A stretch of 64,000 bases of DNA. Origin: CBDFMG01 sp965221205 [NCBI: bacterium]. GTDB lineage: Bacteria > SM23-31. Numbering within the stretch: the stretch's first letter is position 1; each line of letters opens with the position of its first letter. The position numbers were made by a program, and so were the translations under genes. Of this stretch, positions 19,300 to 30,160 are shown piece by piece. The DNA lies in NCBI GenBank assembly GCA_965221205.1, contig OZ244870.1:2914001-2978000 (forward strand), read 5' to 3'. Below the pieces are notes generated by a model, which saw nothing but the letters and a program-made list of their open reading frames with translations, was not told the DNA's origin and did no database searches.

Positions 19300-22200
19300 T
19301 TAATAATTCAAATTGTGCCCCAACCAGAACTCTATTTCGTTTAAGGGGATATTCTTCCTCTTTTGATAATCTTCAATTTGGTCTTTTCCGATCTTTCCGA
19401 GAGAAAAATACTCTGCTTCAGGATGTGCACAGTAAAGCCCGCATACTGAAGCGGCTGGGTTCATAGCAAAACTTTCTGTCAGGGAAATACCGACACTATT
19501 TTCTACAGCGAGTAGCGAGAACAATGTCTTTTTCTCAGTGTGATCGGGACACGCCGGATATCCGGGAGCAGGACGGATTCCCTTAAATTGTTCCTTTATG
19601 AGTTCATCATTATTGAATTTTTCGCCCGGTGCATAACCCCAGTATTCTCTTCGAACTTTTTCATGGAGTAATTCCGCACACGCTTCTGCTAAACGGTCTG
19701 CAAGCGCTTTAACCATGATGCTGTTATAGTCATCATGGTCTTTTTCAAAATCCTGAGCCAACTTTTCTACTCCAAAACCTGCCGATACGGCAAATGCTCC
19801 TATATAATCTTGTATTCCGGTCTTACGCGGCGCAAAGTAATCTGCTAATGCACGGTTCGGTTTTCCTCCTCGTTTCTGTACTTGCTGCCGCAAAGTATAA
19901 AATGTTGTGATGACCTGCAGCTTGCTCTCATCACTATAGAGTTCGATATCATCTCCGACACTGTTTGCGGGAAATAGTCCGAATACACCCCGGATTTGAA
20001 CCGATTTTTCTGCGGTAATTTTATCCAACAACTGCTGTGCATCGTCATAAAGCTTCCGTGCTTCTTTTCCGACTTTTGGATTATCGAATATTTGCGGATA
20101 GTTTCCCTTGAGCTCCCAAGTAATAAAAAACGGTTTCCAATCGATATATTTCCTGACTTCATTGACAGAAAAATCTTCAATGACCGAAATTCCTGGTTTA
20201 TTCGGAGGTGTAATCGAAGAAGCGTGCCAATCTATTTTTATTTTGTTTTTCCTCGCCCCAACTATTGAAACGAACGTTTTTTCTGCAGATTTTTTTTCAT
20301 GTTCGATCCGCAGTTTTGCATATTCCTCATCAACTTTATCACCAAGTCGTTCCCTCTGATTCTCCGTAATGAGTTGATTTGCCACGGTAACCGACCGGGA
20401 TGCATCAAGAACATGGATCACTTCATTTGAGTATTGTGGTGCAATTTTAACAGCGGTATGAATTTTTGATGTAGTTGCCCCTCCGATAAGCAGGGGCTTG
20501 TTAAGTTCAAGACGCTCCATTTCTGATGCAACGTGGACCATTTCGTCAAGTGATGGTGTAATTAATCCGCTTAAACCAATGATATCCACATCATTGTCAA
20601 TTGCTGTATCTAATATTTTACTTGAAGGCACCATGACTCCAAGATCGATAACTTCAAAATTGTTACACGAGAGAACTACCGAAACAATTTTTTTACCAAT
20701 GTCGTGAACATCACCTTTGACTGTAGCGAGCAGCACTTTTGGACTTGAGGATACTTCTTGAGATTGAGCTTTTTCCTGTTCAATGTACGGAGTCAGATAC
20801 GCAACTGCTTTTTTCATCACACGGGCGCTCTTCACCACTTGCGGCAAAAACATTTTTCCTGCACCAAATAAATCTCCGACAACATTCATTCCGTCCATCA
20901 AAGGACCCTCAATCACAGCAAGAGGTCTCGAGTATTTTTTTCTGGCTTCCTCCGTATCGTCAACAACAAAGTCTGTTATTCCGTTGATAAGTGCATGTTT
21001 CAAACGTTCTTCAGCCGTTCCGCTTCGCCATTCATCAACTTTCTCTTCTTCTTTATCATCACCCACAATTTTTTCGGCAGCCTCAATGAGCCGTTCTGTC
21101 GCATCCGGCCTTCGGTTTAGGAGTACATCTTCGACGCGCTCAAGTAACTCTTTATCAATTTGCTCATAAACATCAAGTTGGCCGGAATTGACAATGCCCA
21201 TATCCAAACCTGCTTCTATTGCATGATACAAAAATGCGGAGTGCATTGCTTTCCGGATCGGTTCATTACCACGAAATGAAAATGATATATTACTGATTCC
21301 GCCACTGATTTTTGCATACGGCAGATTTTCCTTGATCCAGTGGACTGCCTCTATGAAGCTAACAGCATAATTGTTGTGTTCTTCGATACCGGTGGCTACA
21401 GTTAATATGTTTGTGTCGAAGATGATATCCTGCGGTGGAAATCCGATTTCCTTCGTGAGTATTTCGTATTCTCTCTTACAAATTTCAATTCGTCTTTCAA
21501 GGTTGTCTGCCTGCCCTTGCTCATCAAACGCCATCACTACGACTGCGGCACCATAACGTCGAATTGTCTCAGCGTACTTTTTAAATGTCGTTTCTCCCTC
21601 TTTGAGGCTTATAGAATTCACAATTCCTTTGCCCTGCAGACATTTTAAACCAGCTTCTATCACCGACCACTTTGATGAATCTATCATAATGGGAATCCGG
21701 GCGATTTTAGGTTCTGAGGCAACAAAGTTTACAAATTTTGCCATCACTTCTTCCGATTCAAGAAGCGCTTCATCCATATTAATATCAATTATTTGTGCAC
21801 CATTTTCAACCTGCTGGCATGCAACTGATAGCGCCTCTTCGTAGTTGCCTTCAATGATTAGACGTTTAAACTTCAATGAACCGGAAACGTTTGTCCGTTC
21901 ACCAATATTAACAAAGTTAGAATCTGGCCTTACTGTAAGCGGTTCCATACCGCTTAGTTGAAGAAAAGTTACCGGTTTTGCAGACTGACGCGGTTGATAC
22001 TGCGAGGCCGTTTCTGCCATTGTCTGAATATGATCAGGTGTCGTTCCACAACACCCGCCGACAATATTAAGAAACCCATTCTTTGCATAATCTTCGACCT
22101 GCTCTGCCATAAATTCTGGTGTTTCATCATAACCGCCAAATTCATTTGGCAGTCCTGCATTTGGATGCAAGCTTGTTGCACAGGTTGCAATATTGGACAA

Positions 22201-22983
22201 TTCCTGAATATATGGCCTCATTTGCTGTGAGCCGAGTGCACAGTTCAGCCCGACACTTACCAGACCAGGCATATGATTAACTGAAATCCAAAATGCTTCT
22301 GTTGTCTGTCCGGAAAGGGTTCTACCGCTCGTATCGACAATAGTCCCGGAAATCATAACAGGAAGTGAATTGCCTGAATCCAGACTGTATTCCTGAATTG
22401 CGTACAGTGCTGCTTTACAGTTTAGTGTGTCAAAAATTGTTTCGACCAACAATATATCAACACCGCCATCGACAAGTCCGTGAATTTGTTCTTTATATGA
22501 TGTGACAGCTTCGTCAAAGGTAATCGCTCTGTATTCCGGTTTGTTTACATCAGGAGAGAGCGAGAGCGACTTGTTTGTCGGTCCGACGGATCCTGCGACA
22601 AATCTCGGTTTATCCGGTGTTTTCTTTGTATACGTATCTGCAGCTTTGCGCGCAATCAATCCTGATGTTTTGTTTAGTTCATATACTATTGATTCAAGAT
22701 TATAGTCTGCTTGAGAAAACGAGTTTGAGGTAAATGTGTTGGTCTCAATAATATCTGCACCGACTTCAAGAAAGCTGTTGTGGATTTCTTCAATGATTTG
22801 AGGCTGGGTAATACTGAGAAGGTCGTTGTTTCCCTTTACTTCGCTTTCAAAATCTGCAAACCGAATTCCCCGGTACGCTCCTTCATCGAGATTGTAACTT
22901 TGTATCATCGTACCCATTGCGCCGTCAATTATTAATATTTGCTTATTCAGGGCATTGTAAAAATGTTCTTTATTTTTTGACAT
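19300..22983 (-). CDS. metH: Cobalamin-dependent methionine synthase
   Basis: 1227 aa, full length. Order: homocysteine-binding barrel with zinc cysteines in GLNCALG and GGCCGTTP; folate-binding barrel starting [13 protein letters not shown]; helical cap; B12-binding domain with the cobalt-ligating His in DVHDIGK and GLSGLITPS; and the reactivation domain ending with [19 protein letters not shown]. It transfers methyl from methyltetrahydrofolate to homocysteine. All catalytic residues that I can check are present. I looked for a B12 or SAM riboswitch in the 225 bases upstream and saw none. The 288 bases downstream hold nothing recognisable. Confidence 0.97.
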   Translation of the reverse strand: MSKNKEHFYNALNKQILIIDGAMGTMIQSYNLDEGAYRGIRFADFESEVKGNNDLLSITQPQIIEEIHNSFLEVGADIIETNTFTSNSFSQADYNLESIVYELNKTSGLIARKAADTYTKKTPDKPRFVAGSVGPTNKSLSLSPDVNKPEYRAITFDEAVTSYKEQIHGLVDGGVDILLVETIFDTLNCKAALYAIQEYSLDSGNSLPVMISGTIVDTSGRTLSGQTTEAFWISVNHMPGLVSVGLNCALGSQQMRPYIQELSNIATCATSLHPNAGLPNEFGGYDETPEFMAEQVEDYAKNGFLNIVGGCCGTTPDHIQTMAETASQYQPRQSAKPVTFLQLSGMEPLTVRPDSNFVNIGERTNVSGSLKFKRLIIEGNYEEALSVACQQVENGAQIIDINMDEALLESEEVMAKFVNFVASEPKIARIPIMIDSSKWSVIEAGLKCLQGKGIVNSISLKEGETTFKKYAETIRRYGAAVVVMAFDEQGQADNLERRIEICKREYEILTKEIGFPPQDIIFDTNILTVATGIEEHNNYAVSFIEAVHWIKENLPYAKISGGISNISFSFRGNEPIRKAMHSAFLYHAIEAGLDMGIVNSGQLDVYEQIDKELLERVEDVLLNRRPDATERLIEAAEKIVGDDKEEEKVDEWRSGTAEERLKHALINGITDFVVDDTEEARKKYSRPLAVIEGPLMDGMNVVGDLFGAGKMFLPQVVKSARVMKKAVAYLTPYIEQEKAQSQEVSSSPKVLLATVKGDVHDIGKKIVSVVLSCNNFEVIDLGVMVPSSKILDTAIDNDVDIIGLSGLITPSLDEMVHVASEMERLELNKPLLIGGATTSKIHTAVKIAPQYSNEVIHVLDASRSVTVANQLITENQRERLGDKVDEEYAKLRIEHEKKSAEKTFVSIVGARKNKIKIDWHASSITPPNKPGISVIEDFSVNEVRKYIDWKPFFITWELKGNYPQIFDNPKVGKEARKLYDDAQQLLDKITAEKSVQIRGVFGLFPANSVGDDIELYSDESKLQVITTFYTLRQQVQKRGGKPNRALADYFAPRKTGIQDYIGAFAVSAGFGVEKLAQDFEKDHDDYNSIMVKALADRLAEACAELLHEKVRREYWGYAPGEKFNNDELIKEQFKGIRPAPGYPACPDHTEKKTLFSLLAVENSVGISLTESFAMNPAASVCGLYCAHPEAEYFSLGKIGKDQIEDYQKRKNIPLNEIEFWLGHNLNY

Positions 22984-23208
22984 AATTCAGAGGTATCTCT
23001 ATGTTTAAACTGTGATTTTATTTAAAGAATCGGAAATATACATATATTAAAACTGTTTTAAAAGTAATTATCTTTGTAGATTTAAATTCGTTTATTGCAA
23101 ATTTACGGTTAATTGGCAAAAATCGTATATATTTCAATTGATATATTAAAATATATACCATATATTGTTCGTAGAATAGGGATTTATTGAACATAAAGGG
23201 TTGTTTTT

Positions 23209-23509
23209 ATGGCAGATATACTTAGTCAGTTGGATATTGGCGATCTGCTTGGCGGGGGATATGAAGAAGAAGACTCCGATAGCTCAGACTCTTCAGGTGA
23301 GCCTGTTAATACCGGAGAGAGAAAGTCTCGCATTCAAGGGTCATATAAAACCCAAACACATCAAAGTTCCCTATGTTTCCCCAGTATTAAAAAGAGAAGA
23401 GATGCTTTTAAACCCTGATTCGAATACGAATAACAACCTTACTTCAGTACCGGTAGTAAGAACACTACAAAATTACAAGCAATACAAAGGAAATATTTAC
23501 AAAAAGTAA
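23209..23509 (+). pseudogene. Small frameshifted gene of unknown function
   Basis: ATG 23209, with AAAGGG upstream, begins MADILSQLDIGDLLGGGYEEE and an acidic Ser/Asp run. The frame ends at 23418. The overlapping frame becomes protein-like from about 23320 (KPKHIKVPYVSPVLKREEMLL) and ends NYKQYKGNIYKK at 23509. One frameshift near 23320 would join them into a ~100-aa protein. I recognise neither half. It is transcribed away from metH and converges with the zinc-ribbon gene. Confidence 0.4.
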
Positions 23510-23512
23510 CCA

Positions 23513-23824
23513 TTATTTTTTCTTTAACAGTTGTGCCCACCTTTTTTCTGCTTCTTCCTTTGTCAGTAATTTTTTAGATAATTTACTTGATGCAGTATCT
23601 GTTTCAGCAAGATCAAACCTGGCAGAAAAATAACCACAAAAATTAGCATTGGCTTTATCCTTAACAAATTCAGCTTGAGTCTCTTTGCACTCATTGTGTA
23701 CAATTTTGTCATAAAATTTGCAATTGTAACAGCAATGCAGGAAACTGTTGCAGTGAGGACATGTATCCAACCTATTCGGTTTATTCGGTAAATTCTCCGA
23801 TTTTTCACAGTTCCAGCAAATCAT
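23513..23824 (-). CDS. Small zinc-ribbon protein
   Basis: 103 aa. CWNC at the N-terminus and CPHC near residue 22 make a probable zinc ribbon, followed by CCYNC, a further Cys in NECKE and one in NFCGYF, which could bind a second metal. The C-terminus is Lys/Glu-rich and helical (KLLTKEEAEKRWAQLL). Similar small Cys-rich proteins occur in many anaerobes as uncharacterised genes; the function is unknown to me. It converges with the small gene at 23209. Confidence 0.65.
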   Translation of the reverse strand: MICWNCEKSENLPNKPNRLDTCPHCNSFLHCCYNCKFYDKIVHNECKETQAEFVKDKANANFCGYFSARFDLAETDTASSKLSKKLLTKEEAEKRWAQLLKKK

Positions 23825-24001
23825 ACCATATCCCTTTTTTGTATGTTATTTACCAGTATAAGCGCACGTTTGGTACCAAACTACTTTTTATATAGAAATT
23901 ATGAATGGATAAATGTAATAGGTAGTTTTCAATACTGATACATATTATTGAGTAATATGCACATAGATAATGGACATTAATATTACAATTCTGTGCAATG
24001 A

Positions 24002-25457
24002 CTAAAAGAAACTTCGATTCTGATTTGATGCGTTTAATGTGTTAAACTGAAAGAGAGAAGAGGATGAAAAACCTAATCGCTGCAGTACTGCCTGTTGTGA
24101 ATTCAGAAGCGCCAGTGTTCTTTCCAATTGTGTAAATTGCTGGCGAAGCGTTTCTTCGCGGAATTTGAATTGTGTTTCAAACCGGCCTATTTGTTTGTCA
24201 ACAGTTCATTTTTGATCCTCAATGATTGATATTCTGTCATCAATTGTAGCACCGGTGAGGGTAAAATCATTCAAAAAACCGGTTAAATTCGTAGCGATAC
24301 CATCACTGCCGTCAAACAGATCGATAACAGCCTGTGCATTATCTGCAATAGCATTTTCCAGCGTATCTTCATCAGAGATTTCTAATCTGCCGTCAGATTG
24401 AGTTGTTATACCGATTTCCGAAAGCAATGCCGGGTTACCGGATGTTATGCTGCTAACAGGGCTACTGATAATTGTGCGCAAATTAATTTTTAGTTTCAGA
24501 AATGTAAAATCTCCAGCAAGTCCACCTCGTTTATTCGTTTCCGGATCAACACTGAGTTTATCGTTGAGAAATTTCAAAGCAGTATTATATTCGGTTATAA
24601 AATTGTCTATCTGCTCTCTGATCTCGGTGGAGTCGCTTAAAATTGTAACTGTCTCTACATCGTCACCCGACACTCCTGGGCCTTCTGCAAATCAATGGTA
24701 ACACCCTTAAATAACATCGGTTACCGTATTATTGCTTTGAAGAAGTGATTTCTATACCGTTTACTTCAAACAAAGCATCGAGATCATTTGTATCGGTCTC
24801 TATAAACCAGCCCTGAGTCTTGCTGGAGCTCTGCCGGGAAGAATTAGATGCAGTTATAAAATCTAACCAGAAGAGAAGCTCTAGTCCTGAATCATCGGCA
24901 AGAGAGAGGGCATTTTCAGAGCCGGCTTCGTCTGACACAATCGTTAGACATTTGTTATCTTCTGTGCTTGATACCACAGTCACATTCACGTCATCGACAG
25001 CACTATTGATTGCATCCGCAATTCTATCGAGCACGTCTTCGTTTGATTCGGTACTACTTGAAACTTACCGAAACGGTAATCGCTGATGCAGATCCGACTT
25101 GAATAGTGAATGACTGGGTTGTCCCGTTGAATCTGGAAGCTATGTCATTATCAGACTCATCAAATGTTTTTGACACTGAAAGATCATTTTTTGCAATTTT
25201 GGATACGAAGAGTGTATTGACACCCGTTGTAGCTGTTGCATCAGTCGAGACTGTAAAAAATGATTCCTTACTTGCAACACCCTTTTTTCTTTTTAAGCTT
25301 AACGGCAGTACTAACTTCGGTAAAGCTTTTGACGCGTGTATTGAGCGTTTTGAGGTTGGATTTAAAGAGAATCAATAGGTTTTCTTTCCCGCGCAGAAAA
25401 TGTGTTGACAAGCTGTTGAATACTTGGAATTTGGCTAGTCGATGAAACTTGTACCAT
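24002..25457 (-). pseudogene. fliD: Dead flagellar hook-associated protein 2 (filament cap)
   Basis: ATG 25457 (AAAAGGTGAG upstream) opens SSTSQIPSIQQLVNTFSARE and then shifts within 35 codons. Later pieces in other frames are recognisably FliD: LFVSKIAKNDLSV, AINSAVDDVNVTVVSS, DALFEVNGIEITSS and NNTVTDVI followed by TAA, then EQIDNFITEYNTALKFL, LLSEIGITTQSDGRLEI and a coiled-coil end (REETLRQQFTQLERTLALL) finishing at 24002. There are at least four frameshifts and one stop. No other flagellar gene is in the window, so this is a relic of lost motility. Confidence 0.85.
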
Positions 25458-25698
25458 AACACTCACCTTTTTGAAAGGTAAAAAATACCTCTCCACTTAC
25501 AATATAGTAACTACCGGACGAGCATACAAGTATTTTTTATAATTAATTTTTACACCACTAAATTGAGATCCCTTTCCTTCGTCGGCTCATATATGTGAAG
25601 CAGATTTTCCGAAAGAAAAACTCTTTTTTATTGCATTTATTAAAAGCTATTATAAAATTGCTTTATATATATTACAATCGAATTAAAGAATTTGTTCT

Positions 25699-26100
25699 GT
25701 GTTTTCATACAATACAACAGTAAAGCTTCATCAGACAGACGCAGCAGGTTTACTATTTTTTGGGAACCTGTTTACTTTAGTACATGACGCTTATGAGGGA
25801 TTTCTTGCTAATAGCAGTATTGATATAGCACATATTGTACGCAATGAGTCGTACCTGCTCCCAATTGTCCACACTGAAGCAGATTATAAAAAACCGTTCG
25901 ATCTCGGAGATAAAGTATTGATTACAGTTCAGTGTGAGCATATCGGTAAGCATTCATTTACGTTAGTATATTCGATAAAGAACGGAAACAACGAAATTAT
26001 TGCGGCTGCAAAAACTGTCCACGCAGTAGTTGATAAAGAATCTCGGAAAAAAACAGGCATCCCTTCAAACCTATTACCTGTACTGAAGTCTGCTTTATAA
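25699..26100 (+). CDS. Hotdog-fold acyl-CoA thioesterase, probable DHNA-CoA hydrolase
   Basis: 133 aa, the size of a 4HBT-family thioesterase. HQTDAAGLLFFGNLFTLVHDAYEGFL contains the catalytic Asp segment of the hotdog helix. GTG 25699 starts it; there is no ATG alternative nearby. It lies head-to-head at its 3' end with the men cluster (11 bases from the menE stop), which suggests hydrolysis of 1,4-dihydroxy-2-naphthoyl-CoA, the step between MenB and MenA. This role is inferred from context; the family acts on many acyl-CoAs. Intact. Confidence 0.75.
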   Translation: MFSYNTTVKLHQTDAAGLLFFGNLFTLVHDAYEGFLANSSIDIAHIVRNESYLLPIVHTEADYKKPFDLGDKVLITVQCEHIGKHSFTLVYSIKNGNNEIIAAAKTVHAVVDKESRKKTGIPSNLLPVLKSAL

Positions 26101-26110
26101 AAAGAAATTA

Positions 26111-27571
26111 CTACACATTTCTAATCTTTATATGTTTTGCAATATCCTGCAATTTTTCTCTGTCGAATTTCAATCCAACTGTATTTTTTGATTGAGGCCA
26201 CAGATGAAATGCTTCGGGGATTTTAAACTTCGGAAGTAGTGATTGCAAATGTTCACGTACAGCATTCTCATCAAAAGCAGTACCCCTTTCCATTTCAATA
26301 AATGCTACCGGACGCTGACCGAATTCATCACTCTCAACAGGTACAACAACAACGTTTATTACGCCTCCACATGAAAGAATGTGCTCCTCGACCTCTTCCG
26401 GATGGATATTCTCACCACCGGATATAAACATTGTATCTCTCCTACCGATTACGGTCAAATAGCCGTCTTTTGTAAATCCCATATCTCCTGTTCGAAACCA
26501 CCCATTTTTAGATTTATGTTCAATAATATTCTCTCCATCAACATATCCTCTACTCAGTGTTTGACCTCGAACAAGAATCTCACCATCCTTATCGATACTA
26601 AGCTCTCTATATGGTAGACTTTTTCCAGATGTAAAAAGTCGGTCTAATTGATCACTCATGCTTGTTGTTGTGATCTGAGAGGCTAATTCAGTTGACCCGT
26701 AACTGGTGAAGAGAGGCAATCCGAATTCAACACTCTGCTGAATCAGCGATTTTGGTATAGCACTACCACCAAGGAGAATTGCCTTTATTTCTCTCAGTTT
26801 CTCTAATGCGTGCTTATCGGATATCAACCGATACAGCTGGGTTGCAACAAGTGATAGATGGGTACATTCAGTCTTTTTAATTGTTTCGTCAAGTGGTTCA
26901 GTTTTATCAGGAAAGACGGCAGCACCACCTCCAATGAGAGCGCGGAATAGAATTGCCAATCCTCCAATATGGTACATTGGTAATGAGATGAGCCAGCGGT
27001 CTCCGGGACTAAACGGTATGTTCTCATTCGATCCGAGCGCACTGTAATAATGGTTTTCAAGTGAATGAATAACCGCCTTCTGCTTGCCACTGCTTCCTGA
27101 CGTAAAAATAATTGTTGCATCCTGATCCGGCGATCCCATACTATTTACATTGTAATCTTTTTTTTCACTATTTTTTAAATGGGATAAACTTTTTAATTCA
27201 AAGGTCTGATTATTTTCAGAAAGAATCCTTCGGTAATCTTCTGAGTGAATCAAATAGTGAGAAGCAATACTTTTCAGGTACTTATCAATCTGATCCTTTG
27301 GCAGACGGGTACTGAGTGGTACGGCTATACTTTTATTGCCTATGAGCGCCATTATAAGGAGAGCATAATCAATGTTATTCTCACTAAGAATGGCTACTTT
27401 TACCCGTTCTTGAATACCACTCAGAACCAGCTTTTCAGATAATTTTTCTATCAGACCATAGTAGTCATTGTAAGACAGCACATCTGTTCCGGAAATAAGA
27501 GCAGGGCTTTCTCCAAATTTTTCCGAAGCAGATTTTAAGAAAAGAGGAATATTTAGTTTTTGCGTAAACAT
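26111..27571 (-). CDS. menE: o-Succinylbenzoate-CoA ligase
   Basis: 486 aa adenylate-forming enzyme. The phosphate-binding loop is IIFTSGSSGKQKAV (near residue 155), the core has YGSTELAS, and the GWFRTGDMGF and GRRDTMFISGGENIHPEEVEE signatures are in place. It activates OSB with ATP and CoA for MenB. The C-terminal catalytic Lys region reads PKFKIPEAF. It is the last gene of the minus-strand cluster, 6 bases after menA. The menC gene that often precedes menE is absent. Intact. Confidence 0.9.
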   Translation of the reverse strand: MFTQKLNIPLFLKSASEKFGESPALISGTDVLSYNDYYGLIEKLSEKLVLSGIQERVKVAILSENNIDYALLIMALIGNKSIAVPLSTRLPKDQIDKYLKSIASHYLIHSEDYRRILSENNQTFELKSLSHLKNSEKKDYNVNSMGSPDQDATIIFTSGSSGKQKAVIHSLENHYYSALGSNENIPFSPGDRWLISLPMYHIGGLAILFRALIGGGAAVFPDKTEPLDETIKKTECTHLSLVATQLYRLISDKHALEKLREIKAILLGGSAIPKSLIQQSVEFGLPLFTSYGSTELASQITTTSMSDQLDRLFTSGKSLPYRELSIDKDGEILVRGQTLSRGYVDGENIIEHKSKNGWFRTGDMGFTKDGYLTVIGRRDTMFISGGENIHPEEVEEHILSCGGVINVVVVPVESDEFGQRPVAFIEMERGTAFDENAVREHLQSLLPKFKIPEAFHLWPQSKNTVGLKFDREKLQDIAKHIKIRNV

Positions 27572-27577
27572 TATTTA

Positions 27578-28462
27578 CTAAATAAGCCAGCCTGCTGAGA
27601 AAATAATCGAATACAATATGAGGAGTTTTCCGGTAGCTGCGAGCACTTTATTTAGCACTACGCCTGCTTCCCTATTCAGCATCATCCTTATTGATGGGAG
27701 CATAAAGAGTGGTGTCCCCATTGCAATCAGTGAGTAGTAGTGAGTTCCAGTAAAATATACCAGAACTGCCGGGATCAAACAAGCTGTCGTAACCGATCCA
27801 CAATATAGAATACGGGCAAATGTATCGCCAAACCGGACAGTGAGCGTTTTTTTTCCCGACTGTTGGTCTGTTGTGCTGTCACGTAAATTATTAACTGTAA
27901 GAATTGCTACCGAAAGCAGTCCTGTGGAAAAACCGGCATAAACCGCTATATTGGTCAGTTCCAGAGTTTGAACATAGTAGGTCCCACCAACAGCAACCGG
28001 CCCGAAAAACAACAACACGAAAACATCACCGAGCCCATGATACCCAAGCGGGTATGGGCCACCGGTATAGAGGATTCCGAATAGTATTGAGAGTATACCA
28101 ATGATGAGAACGGGCCATCCTCCTCGAAATATGAGAAAGATACCAGCAAAAAATGCCATTGAAAACGCAATTATAAACGCACGCCTCATCACATTGGGAG
28201 CAACCAAGCCAGATTGTGTTGCCCGCTGTGGCCCGATTCGATCTTGATTGTCAGTCCCTTTGAGATAATCATAATAATCGTTGGAATAGTTAGTCCCTGT
28301 TTGTATCAGCACTGCACTAATGAGAGCACATAATGCAGCCGGCCAGTGCACGAGGCCGTCACTAAATGCTAAAGCTGTTCCCATCACAACAGGTGCAACC
28401 GCTGCCCATAATGTTTGCGGACGGCTTGCATCAATCCATATATGCACGTTTGAAAAAATCAT
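27578..28462 (-). CDS. menA: 1,4-Dihydroxy-2-naphthoate prenyltransferase
   Basis: 294 aa integral membrane UbiA-family enzyme with about eight hydrophobic helices. The first Asp-rich motif is NDYYDYLKGTDNQDR and the second is NNLRDSTTDQQSGKK; both bind the Mg-prenyl diphosphate. It joins a polyprenyl chain to DHNA at the inner membrane, giving demethylmenaquinone. It sits 51 bases after menB and 6 before menE. Intact. Confidence 0.92.
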   Translation of the reverse strand: MIFSNVHIWIDASRPQTLWAAVAPVVMGTALAFSDGLVHWPAALCALISAVLIQTGTNYSNDYYDYLKGTDNQDRIGPQRATQSGLVAPNVMRRAFIIAFSMAFFAGIFLIFRGGWPVLIIGILSILFGILYTGGPYPLGYHGLGDVFVLLFFGPVAVGGTYYVQTLELTNIAVYAGFSTGLLSVAILTVNNLRDSTTDQQSGKKTLTVRFGDTFARILYCGSVTTACLIPAVLVYFTGTHYYSLIAMGTPLFMLPSIRMMLNREAGVVLNKVLAATGKLLILYSIIFSAGWLI

Positions 28463-28513
28463 TTATTATTTTCCGAAGATTGCAACAATTTCCCGACCAT
28501 TATTTATCTCTAT

Positions 28514-29335
28514 TTATGGGTACCGTGGAAACTTAGAAAAATCGGGTTTTCGTTTTTCATTAAATGCATTTCGTCCTTCCTGTCCCTCCGCTGACATATA
28601 AAACAGCATTGTAGCATTTCCCGACAGTTCCTGTAATCCTGCCTGTCCATCACAATCGGCATTAAGGCCAGCTTTCAGGCACCGGATTGCAATCGGAGAG
28701 TTTTGCAGTATTTCTTCACACCAGCAAAGTGTTTCTGCTTCAAGTTGCTCCAGTGGAACCACTGAATTAACCAGTCCCATATCCAGTGCTTGCTGCGCAT
28801 TGTATTGTCTGCACAAAAACCAGATTTCACGTGCTTTTTTTTGCCCTACAACACGAGCCATATAGCTTGCTCCGTATCCACCGTCAAACGACCCGACTTT
28901 CGGCCCGGTCTGTCCGAACACTGCATTATCAGCTGCAATAGTCAAATCACACAATAAATGGAGAACATGTCCTCCGCCTATTGCATATCCTGCGACCATT
29001 GCTATGACCGGTTTCGGGCAGGTCCTGATTTGCCGTTGAAAATCAAGCACATTGAGGTGGTGTATACCTTTTTCATCTTTGTATCCGGCTTCTCCGCGGA
29101 TTTTCTGATCCCCTCCGGAACAAAATGCTTTGTCGCCTTCTCCCGTTAATATGATGACTCCAATGGAATTATCGACACGAGCATCTAATAGAGCATCGGA
29201 CATTTCAAACACTGTTTTCGGACGGAATGCATTCCGGACCTCAGGGCGGTTGATGGTTATTTTTGCAATTCCTCCATATTTATGATAGAAAATATCTTCG
29301 AAAGTTCCTGCCTGTTCCCAATCCATAGAACTCAT
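28514..29335 (-). CDS. menB: 1,4-Dihydroxy-2-naphthoyl-CoA synthase
   Basis: 273 aa crotonase-fold enzyme. Key motifs: [11 protein letters not shown] (oxyanion hole), [19 protein letters not shown], and [21 protein letters not shown] with the family's conserved Gly/Tyr. The C-terminus ends [14 protein letters not shown], as in other MenB proteins. It cyclises OSB-CoA. The ATG overlaps the former menH stop as ATGA, a remnant of coupling. Intact, unlike menH. Confidence 0.95.
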   Translation of the reverse strand: MSSMDWEQAGTFEDIFYHKYGGIAKITINRPEVRNAFRPKTVFEMSDALLDARVDNSIGVIILTGEGDKAFCSGGDQKIRGEAGYKDEKGIHHLNVLDFQRQIRTCPKPVIAMVAGYAIGGGHVLHLLCDLTIAADNAVFGQTGPKVGSFDGGYGASYMARVVGQKKAREIWFLCRQYNAQQALDMGLVNSVVPLEQLEAETLCWCEEILQNSPIAIRCLKAGLNADCDGQAGLQELSGNATMLFYMSAEGQEGRNAFNEKRKPDFSKFPRYP

Positions 29336-30157
29336 TGATTATCCTCCTTTGAAACATACAAAAAATTGCTAACTTTTTCCTGAAACACATCAGGATTTTC
29401 ACAATGTATACAATGACCGCTTTTTTCTATGATTTTAGCCTTTATAGCTCCACTCAGCTTTTTCATTTTCCTGTGCAATTTTTACATACTTACTGTCATA
29501 CTCTCTTGCAAGCATTAATGTCGGCACAGAACATGTTGAAAGTCTATCTCAAAGTTGAGTCTGTAAGCCAACACTTAAACCGCATAGCGCTTTAGCTAAT
29601 TCTTCCGGATCGTTTTGTTTACGCCGCTCCAACATATAGTGATAGTCCGGATGCTTTTGAATTGTTTGGAAAAGCGGCTGATTATACCATGTATCAAGAA
29701 ATTGCGATATGTTTTCTGTTCTTAGTAGCTCCGAACACTTAATATCAGCATACAATCGATCTGATCTTTCTTTGTCTGATTTCAATCCGGGAGTTGCCGA
29801 CTCAATTACCGCTTTATTAAAATATTGCGGATTTCGTAAAACCAGATTAAGTGCAATCCGTCCACCCATAGAATAACCAAGAATTGAATATTTGTTTATA
29901 TGCAGTTTCTTAAGCAGGTTAAGAATTAATTGGGTCGTCATGTCGAAAGTATACCACGCCTCATCAGGTAAATCAATAGATTTCCCATGCCCGGGCATAT
30001 CGATCACAAGACATCTGCAATCTGCTTGTACATTTTGAATACAGTTTGACCACTTCTGTGAAGATCCTATAAATCCGTGCAGCATCAGTAAAACCGGTAG
30101 ATTCTCATCACCACGCAGTTCGTATGAGAACAGTGCATTATTCCCTGCACTCTTCAT
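29332..30157 (-). pseudogene. menH: Broken SHCHC synthase gene
   Basis: Alpha/beta hydrolase of the menaquinone pathway, normally about 260 aa. The N-terminal 200 residues are intact: LMLHGFIGSSQKW, DMPGHGKS and the nucleophile elbow GYSMGG. After GLQTQL a TGA (29551-29549) replaces what is usually Trp. The same frame continues with DRLSTCSVPTLMLAREYDSKYV, carrying the catalytic Asp. A one-base shift in a GGAAAATG run then separates it from KIIEKSGHCIHCENPDVF, carrying the catalytic His. One nonsense and one frameshift mutation therefore remove the Asp and His. All residues needed still exist in the DNA, so the loss is recent. Confidence 0.85.
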
Positions 30158-30160
30158 GAA

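Noticed and set aside
22984-23208. Searched for a cobalamin or SAM riboswitch upstream of metH.
   Set aside because: The leader is short and AT-rich with no B12 box or SAM-type core that I can see.
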